Both the position numbers and the translations under genes were made by a program. 64,000 nt of DNA from Calliopum simillimum (Eukaryota > Arthropoda > Insecta > Diptera > Lauxaniidae): assembly GCA_951812925.1 (NCBI GenBank), contig OX638368.1, positions 114,041,309 to 114,105,308 on the forward strand. Direction: 5' to 3'. Below, piece after piece: positions 58,991 to 64,000 of the stretch. How positions within the stretch are numbered: position 1 is the stretch's first letter; each line of letters begins with the position of its first letter. Under the pieces are notes generated by a model. The model had not been told where the DNA came from. It was given only the letters and a program-made list of their open reading frames with translations, and made no database searches.

Positions 58991-60163
58991 CACAGCAAAA
59001 AGTTTAAAGATAAAGTATAAACTCATTTATAACATTTGTTTTTATAAACTTATGTATTTCAATTTTTTTATATAATTGAACCATAAATTTTATACCAAAA
59101 TTGTATAAAAACTTTTGACAAACCGTCTCAAGCACAAAATTTAGTATTTGTGGAAAAATCACTTTGCGCAGCAGTTCGGAGTGAAAATTGTTAAAAATAA
59201 AAAACTTGAAAGGAACGTAGCGTTAGAAAATAAAGCATAAGTACTTATTATAGTGCATTTTTTTTATTTTTTTTGCTTTCCAACGCAAATTTTTGATGCA
59301 TTTGACCATCGTCACCAGCTTGCAGAAAGTACGCCACTTGCACCGATCATCGCCGGCACCATCGTTTAGCGTGTTTAGCAGCATATTTGCGTGTCAAGCA
59401 GAGCATTTCTGTTGCCAAAGAGAACCAGCGATTCGTTGAAAACAATATAATTCGGACCCCCGACCAAACTTTAAGCGATAGCAGAATATTTGGGGAAAAA
59501 GCTTTTTTAAACCCAGTTTGTTTTATAAAGATTCCAGTTCTAAGAAAAAATATGCCACGGATTTGGAAAGTGCAGAAAATAGCTTCAAGTGGAACGATGG
59601 AAGTCACACAACACAATATATAGGTATACGATGAGGATTGCCAATATCATTGGTTTTTCCAGAACAAGTTAAAAACATATTAAAGAAAACTTTAGAATAT
59701 TGAACTATGTATAAATTATGCATATAACATTCTTACGGGTTTTAACTTGTGTAGTACAATTTTAAAAGTTTCCAATTGTTAAAAATGCACCTTCAGTTTA
59801 GTTAATGCATAAAGTAAAACTTTCACTTCAGTTTTTGGAAATATAGAATCTATAAACTCCATAATTCGTTAGAAATTGTTTTTATTACCAAAATTTATGT
59901 ACCATGAACTTAAACAATTTTCTCATTACAAAGCGATGTTGGAGGAAAATAACAAAATGGTTTAAAATACTTTCATATGAACTTCTATATAAAAATTATA
60001 CAAAAATAGTATAAAAGGTTTTTGTATAGTGATACTATTAAATTTATACCAAAATAGTGTAAATTGTGTTAATACTTTATTTGTATACATAAATTTTATA
60101 CGAACAAGTATAAACGGTTTGTATACCAAGTTGTAGCATAGATTTTATACCAAATTTGGTGTG
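58991..60163. mobile_element. Possible CACA-ended element with TTTATACCAAAATAGTATAA array
   Basis: The left end is CACAGCAAAAAG after TA (58989-58990). The right end, inverted, is CACACCAAATTTGG before TA (60164-60165). The near-palindromic motif TTTATACCAAAATAGTATAA recurs near 59090 and five or six times in 59990-60160. A GC-richer middle (59290-59620) has a 78-residue ORF with no known domain. The terminal-repeat match is short, so the boundaries are tentative. Confidence 0.4.
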
Positions 60164-61276
60164 TATTTGTATTCATTCCAATGAAGGTCTAAACGATAAG
60201 AATCTGTATTTTTTTTTTTTTTTTTTTTTGACAGTTTTCTGAATTTATGTCGAAAACTACGAATTATTGGTAGTAATTCAGCCGAAATCTTTTGAAGGGG
60301 TTAACTTTCTGCATTTATAGCTTCTTTCTCATTGCTCTACAGTGATAAGTATGACCACTAGAAGTTTTGGAAGAAGTCGAAATTTAAAAAACGGTTTTTT
60401 GTTTGCGTGAGATGAAATCAATTAATCCCAAATAATGAAGGGAAAAGGGTCCTTAACTTCTATTATGTATTTCATATGGAGAATTTAGGTTCTATTTTGA
60501 AAAACTGTAGTTTCGTGGATAGAACATGTAAAATTGCGCATCAAAAAGGCGACTTAATGCTAAAACTTATCAGTTAATTAAGAATTAATTGGTTCTCATG
60601 ATAATACACAAACTTTAATGTAAAGAGCATCCCAACAACTCCTAAACTAAATTTCTTTCATTCGATTTTAATCAGTGAAGTACTCGGTATTATGGTTGTT
60701 GCCATGCCATAGACAACTAAAATTTCTCTCTGCACTGGCACTTTACTGTATCACTTGCACTTTAATTCATTCAAAAACTCATACAGCTATTTCTATATCA
60801 TTTGTGATTTTTTTTAAATTTTTTTCCAATTTCAGTTATTTTATTGAATGTCTTCAGCGACATCTTTCTACAGCAGTTTTCTTCTTTTTTCGAATCAAAA
60901 AGAACTGCATCCGAATTGCAAATATATTGAGCGATAAAAATTGAAACAACAACATAACGCCAGTTTGTGAGATAGCTCGTAAAGTTGTTGGATTGCTTAG
61001 GCGACATTGATGACGACGACGCCGAGTGTTCGATGTTGATGCAGCTCTTCAATGAATCTGTGTTGAGCTCCATTGCATTTGGGGTTAATGGCTCTACAAT
61101 CACGCAGCACAAGCAGCGTCATCTTTGCTTACAATTACATACAATCGTCAAATATCTATTCAATATGCGTGATAGAAAAACGTAATCGTTGAAAAGAAAA
61201 ATACGTCAAATAACAGTATAGCAATCTATGAAAACATGCAACAGTTCTGGCAACAAAAACTTAAAAGCCACTATGG
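60164..61276. other. No gene recognised
   Basis: A 66-residue plus-strand ORF (60985-61185) starts MLDCLGDIDDDDAECSMLMQ in a locally GC-richer patch. It has no partner exon, domain or codon signature that I can support. The rest is AT-rich. Confidence 0.4.
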
Positions 61277-61320
61277 GTGCCAAATCACCCATGGTGCCAT
61301 ATCACAGGGTGATTTGGCAC
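61277..61320. repeat. Perfect 14 bp hairpin, GTGCCAAATCACCC
   Basis: GTGCCAAATCACCC (61277-61290) and its exact inverse GGGTGATTTGGCAC (61307-61320) enclose a 16-base loop containing GGTGCCATATCAC. The unit resembles the array units GGGTGATATGGCAC of the element at 40011. Confidence 0.85.
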
Positions 61321-61414
61321 TTTATAGCATATTTTTGAAAAGAAACATATTTTTAACGATTTTAGTTTAAGTTGAAGTACTATTGTTTTTAATTCGATGA
61401 AGGATATGGTGCCG

Positions 61415-61814
61415 TGACATAGTCCCCACGGACATAATCCCCATTCACGAAATGGGGATTATGTCCGCCAATAATTCGGACATAGTTCCCATTTCTAAAA
61501 TGGGGATTATGTCCGCAAGTGTTTCGGACACAATCCCCAGGAAAAAACGGACATAGTCCCCATAACGATATTTTGTTATTGACAACAGCCGCAGCTCTCA
61601 GGATTTAAAACTCCCAAAAATCCAACACCGGCTTCGCGAATCAGTCTATAACTTCCAACACTTTATAAATTTTTTAAATGGATTATTGCAAAAATTTTGT
61701 TCAATCTTAATTAAATTTTTCTGACATAACCCCTATTGGGATTATGTCCGAAAAATTTGCGGACATAACCCCCATGACCAAAATGGGGATTATGACCGAA
61801 AAATGTTCGGACAT
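61415..61814. mobile_element. Element with two-orientation GGGGATTATGTCCG array, cut by an LTR retrotransposon
   Basis: GGGGATTATGTCCG and its inverse CGGACATAATCCCC or near variants occur about seven times in 61415-61562 and four to five times in 61721-61814. AT-rich sequence lies between. The right part stops where the LTR at 61815 begins, so the element was interrupted by that insertion and its other end should lie beyond the window. Confidence 0.65.
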
Positions 61815-61990
61815 TGTAAAGTACGGAGCTAAAATCAAACGCGTGCGTATAGTTTCAAACCATAGGAAGAAGGGAAGTATTTATTTGACATTCAATAGTT
61901 CTGTTCTTTTATACAATGTCATTTTGGACAGGGTGTAACATATTTGTGCTTACATAAGTTTTTAAAATGTACTAAGTACCATACACTACA
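61815..61990 (-). mobile_element. Putative 3' LTR of the gypsy-like element
   Basis: On the minus strand it starts TGTAGTGTATGG directly after a purine tract and ends ...TACTTTACA where the GGGGATTATGTCCG array begins. That gives 176 bp with TG...CA ends. It contains TATAAAA (61913 to 61907) and AATAAA (61885 to 61880). Short LTRs suit Mag-type elements. The matching 5' LTR is outside the window. Confidence 0.65.
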
Positions 61991-62004
61991 ATACCCCCCT
62001 TTTA
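61991..62004 (-). other. Polypurine tract
   Basis: Minus strand AAAAGGGGGG then TAT, immediately upstream of the putative 3' LTR. It is the expected plus-strand primer for an LTR retrotransposon. Confidence 0.65.
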
Positions 62005-62065
62005 ATATGTTTCTCTCTATAAATCAATAAGCTTATAAATTAGTTTTAATACAATTCAAATCTTA

Positions 62066-64000
62066 TCAATTCTGTTTTCTTTCTCTTAAATTATATCGTT
62101 TTTTGGTTAACAAATTATTATTTTGTTTGCCGTCATTATTGTTTTCGTTTATAATTTCATTTTCATAACTTTCTTCATGTTCGTTTGAGTTTTCATTACC
62201 ATTTTCAGAGTCTGGTATACTTTCATAAGCATTCTCAGAATTTGGTATTACAATTAATTCCTCGTGTTCATTTCCCCCTGGAAAAAGTTCTTGGCTCTGA
62301 TTTGGCGTCATATCTTTAAAAAAATGTTCTAGAACAGGTGCCTGCTCTGAGTTTGTACAATAAATAATTTGATTCGAATGTCTTTTCCAAATTTTATTAT
62401 CATTTGTTTTTACTAAGTAAGTCTGCCTACCAATTTTTTTATGTATTTCGCCTCTTGTCCAAGAAATTTTTCCCGGTGTTGAATAATTTTTTATTAAAAT
62501 TTTATCCTTATAATTAAATACTGTGCTTTTTGAACCCTTATAGTTACGTTTTTGATTTTCTTGTTTTTGTTTACAATTTTCATTTATTTCTTTGTTAGTT
62601 AATTCCTTAATTGTTCTTTTTGGGTTCAATAAATCCAATCTTGTTTTTAGTTTTCGTTTAAACATCGCATATGCAGGTGACACACCTGTAGTTGCATGCT
62701 CTGCGTTGCGGTAGTCTAATAAAAATCGACACTAAACAGATACTGGCGTGTTGTATAAATTTTTTTTCAAAGCATTTTTCAATGTTTTTACAAGATTTTC
62801 AGCTTGCCCATTCGTCGCAGGGTGGCCAACTGGTGTCGTTTTATGCTTAATACCATTTTTTGCCAAAAAATCTTCAAACTCTTTTGAGCAAAAAGAAGTG
62901 CCATTATCTGATACTATTTCATTTGGCAACCCAAAACGAGCAAAAATTTCACGTAATACCGCTATTGTGGCTCCACTAGTGGTGTTTTTTGCCATATCAA
63001 TACATTTAACCCACTTACTTGTACTATCTATTAGAACCAGACACCATCGGTTCATGAACGGCCCAAAGAAATCTATATGTAGCCTTGACCATACTTCTTC
63101 TGTTCTGGCCCAAGGTATTAATTTCTGTTTGGCAGGTGTTTGACGTGTCAGTAAACATGGCTGACAATCTTTTACTATCATCTCCAAATCTTTTCTTTGG
63201 CTTGGCCACCAACAGCACTCTCGTGCCATGGACTTCATTTTTACAATTCCCATATGTGATGCATGTAAAAGTTTAACTACATCCGACTGTAGCACTTTTG
63301 GGATTACTAACCTATAGCCCCAAAACAAACAACCCGATCCTTCGGATAATTCAAATTTCTTTTGAAAATAAGGCATTAAATCAAGATCTGAACATTTTTC
63401 TTGCCAACCCAACCTTAAACAACTTATTACTTTTTGCAGCACTATATCCTTACAGGTCTGGGTACGTACTACCTCTATATCTGGAAATTCCTTTGCATTA
63501 CCAAGTGTTTTGAAATAGTTCAAATACAAATTATCGGGTAATTCATCATCCACAGGATGTGACATTTGTGGATATCGTGAAAAATAATCAGCTACGTTCG
63601 CGCTCGATTTGACGAATTCAATATCAAATTGATAACCTGTTAACACTACAGCGATACATTGTAGCCTACTCGAAGCCATTATCGGAATTCCCTTTTTCGG
63701 ATTAAAAATGTGTTGTAATGGTTTATTATCGGTAACCAATGTAAAACGACGACCGTAAATATACTGGTGAAACTTTTTCACACCAAACAATATCGCTGCC
63801 GCTTCACGATCCAGCTGTGAGTACCTTTTTTCTGTCTCTGATAGCGTTCTTGACGCGAACTCAATTGGACATTCCTCCCCTTTTTCATTTATTTGAGACA
63901 AAACTGCCCCAACTCCTACAGGACTTGCATCAACTATTAATTTAGTTTTAAAATTTGGGTTGAAATGTGCCAAGCAACTCTCAGCTGTTAAATATTTTTT
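62066..64000 (-). pseudogene. pol: Ty3/gypsy (Mag/K02A2.6-like) pol, partial: RNase H and integrase
   Basis: Read from the right edge downward; the frame is open at 64000, so reverse transcriptase should lie outside. Residues are counted from position 63973. RNase H: Asp15 in LIVDASPVGVG, Glu57 in LDREAAA, Asp82 in VTDNKP, then NVADYFSRYP. Zinc-binding H2C2: HASHMG ... CQPC. Integrase: LHIDFFGP, SDNGTS, and GHPATNGQAE, with 35 residues between the second Asp and the Glu (D,D35E). The C-terminal part (62066-62683) has SWTRGEIHKKIGRQTYLVKT and IWKRHSNQI, the usual gypsy tail, then an Asn/Glu-rich end. A single in-frame TAG (62732-62734) interrupts the frame after the integrase core. No env follows before the purine tract. 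Otherwise intact, it appears to be a young copy. Confidence 0.9.

Noticed and set aside
60985..61185. 66-residue acidic ORF as a possible host exon
   Set aside because: Locally GC-richer and suggestive, but there is no splice partner, domain or recognisable homologue, so it is not called a gene.
62748..63513. Plus-strand ORFs opposite the pol gene
   Set aside because: They are antisense to a well-supported RNase H/integrase frame.

Overview
The window looks like non-coding, transposon-packed nuclear DNA of a dipteran insect, probably a higher fly. The evidence is the strong A+T richness, the absence of any long non-repeat ORF, several copies of a DINE-1/mini-me-like Helitron with its GTCT-type microsatellite, and mariner, ITmD37E, rosa-like and pogo-like transposase remnants. 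I see no convincing host exon, rRNA or functional tRNA. The only long coding stretch is the 3' half of a Ty3/gypsy pol at the right edge. The species cannot be named from this. The window may be a large intron or an intergenic region.

Layout. 0-7.9 kb: a CACA-ended MITE, a TA-flanked element carrying an unusual two-orientation GGGCGTTATTTC array, a dead ITmD37E transposon and a non-LTR fragment. 7.9-9.1 kb: a DINE-like Helitron with a ~630 bp (CAGA)n tract. 9.1-23.9 kb: an element with a 17-unit ~18 bp array, two more DINE-like copies, a non-autonomous Helitron split by an unrecognised ~720 bp insert, and a 965 bp foldback element. 25.8-33.5 kb: a CAC-ended element holding a tRNA-like segment, then three TA-flanked TIR elements, one with a pogo/Tigger-type transposase remnant, and an isolated tRNA-Lys-type primer binding site. 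34.7-44.6 kb: a Helitron with a tandem array, further Helitron and DINE copies, and two foldback-type elements. 45.5-46.8 kb: a nearly complete but dead mariner. 47.1-52.9 kb: a CAC-ended element interrupted by a pogo-like MITE, and a rosa-like element interrupted by a 2.08 kb palindrome. 54-64 kb: repeat fragments, arrays of two further motif families, and a Mag/K02A2.6-like LTR retrotransposon running off the window.

Two patterns stand out. First, four structurally related elements begin with CACGG. Three of them have perfect 4 bp target duplications (TCTG, TATC, CCTT) and two are long foldbacks. They form a coherent family, possibly of the CMC/Chapaev or Transib sphere, for which I see no transposase here. 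Second, many unrelated-looking TA-flanked inverted-repeat elements each carry their own array of a 12-20 bp motif repeated in one or both orientations. One of these families has a pogo-like transposase remnant, which suggests rapidly diversifying transposase-binding arrays.

All element boundaries were read by eye from inverted repeats and flanking duplications. Family names rest on remembered family hallmarks, not on searches.
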